6,066 bases of DNA from an uncultured Clostridia bacterium (GTDB lineage Bacteria > Bacillota > Clostridia > Oscillospirales > CAG-272): positions 1 to 6,066 of the forward strand of contig CALCTA010000163.1 of the NCBI GenBank assembly GCA_937893945.1, read 5' to 3'. Position numbers and translations under genes: made by a program. The notes under the pieces are model-generated. The model saw only the letters and a list, made by a program, of their open reading frames with translations, was not told the origin of the DNA and did not search any database. Below, piece after piece: positions 5,628 to 6,066 of this stretch; the first letter of the stretch is position 1; the number at the start of each line of letters is the position of its first letter.

Positions 5628-6066
5628 ATGTCGCAATTTTTGAGTAAGGATTTTCTTTTGAATACAGAGATCGCAAAGAAGCTCTACTTCGGTTCTGCGG
5701 CGGATATGCCCATTATTGACTATCATTGCCACGTAGATCCCAAGGAGATATACGAGGACAAGCGCTTTAAAAACATCACTGAGCTTTGGCTTTCGGGCGA
5801 CCACTACAAGTGGAGACTGATGCGCTCAAACGGCGTTGACGAGTATTATATCACGGGTGTTGCGGACGATTACGAAAAGTTCTGCAAGTTTGCAGAGCTT
5901 ATGCCGAAGGCTATCGGCAACCCGATGTACCATTGGTGCCATCTCGAGCTCAAGAATTATTTTGGCTACGAGGGCGTGCTTAACGCCGAGAGCGCGAGAG
6001 AGGTATGGGAGCTTTGCGAAAAGAAGCTTAAGGACGAGAATATGAGCGTCCGCGGCATCATCAAGC
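5628..6066 (+). CDS. uxaC: Uronate isomerase (glucuronate/galacturonate isomerase), N-terminal 146 codons, cut by window edge
   Basis: Cytoplasmic uronate isomerase of the amidohydrolase superfamily, converting D-glucuronate to D-fructuronate and D-galacturonate to D-tagaturonate, the first step of hexuronate catabolism. Only 146 of the usual ~465-470 residues are in the window. The match to E. coli UxaC is very clear by eye: DFLLNTEIAKKLY (8-20), the metal-binding IIDYHCHVDP (29-38, H33 and H35), RFKNITELWLSGDHYKWRLMRSNGV (46-70) and GNPMYHWCHLEL near residue 100. The ATG at 5628 has AAGGAG 6 bases upstream and the N-terminus aligns with E. coli without a gap. Its presence next to a GH2 enzyme and a GPH carrier is the main reason to read the locus as uronoside-degrading. 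Enzymes for the next steps (UxuB, UxuA, KdgK, KdgA) would be expected downstream but are not visible. Confidence 0.97.
   Translation, partial: MSQFLSKDFLLNTEIAKKLYFGSAADMPIIDYHCHVDPKEIYEDKRFKNITELWLSGDHYKWRLMRSNGVDEYYITGVADDYEKFCKFAELMPKAIGNPMYHWCHLELKNYFGYEGVLNAESAREVWELCEKKLKDENMSVRGIIK

Noticed and set aside
1..6066. CRISPR arrays, insertion sequences, tRNA or rRNA genes
   Set aside because: No regularly spaced repeats, transposase frames or RNA-gene signatures were seen; coding genes and short gaps account for the whole window.

Overview
The window looks like part of a carbohydrate-use locus, most likely for uronosides (glucuronides), from a Gram-positive anaerobe of the Clostridia, plausibly a gut or rumen species. 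The reasons are a lipoprotein-anchored sugar-binding protein with a typical clostridial signal peptide, strong AGGAGG-type ribosome binding sites before every gene, one very AT-rich intergenic region, and the combination of a GPH-type sugar symporter, a GH2 glycosidase and UxaC. The assignment is by protein style and gene content; no 16S or other taxonomic marker is present.

Layout. A divergent intergenic region (4136-4371) separates two transcription units. Leftward (minus strand) it reads: GPH/MFS sugar:cation symporter (4135-2687), 20 bases, MglB-like sugar-binding lipoprotein (2666-1515), 95 bases holding an interleaved RNA-fold candidate, then a GH2 beta-glycosidase that starts with GTG at 1419 and runs off the left edge with 473 codons visible. 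Rightward (plus strand) it reads: AraC-family regulator (4372-5598), 29 bases, then uronate isomerase UxaC from 5628, which runs off the right edge with 146 codons visible.

How the genes probably work together (inference). The symporter brings a glycoside into the cell, and the cytoplasmic GH2 enzyme removes the terminal beta-linked sugar. If that sugar is glucuronate, UxaC isomerises it to fructuronate and feeds the 2-keto-3-deoxygluconate route, whose other enzymes are not visible here. The AraC protein, encoded next to the shared regulatory region, is the obvious controller. Its own promoter is near consensus with an extended -10, while the leftward structural genes have a good -10 but no recognisable -35, as expected for an activator-dependent promoter.

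The points most worth a second look are: (1) two interleaved inverted repeats between the binding-protein gene and the GH2 gene, which on the mRNA have the A-B-A'-B' order of an H-type pseudoknot; (2) a binding protein that keeps the complete MglB calcium site but has lost most known glucose/galactose contact residues; and (3) the placement of that binding protein beside a GPH symporter with no ABC permease or ATPase in view.
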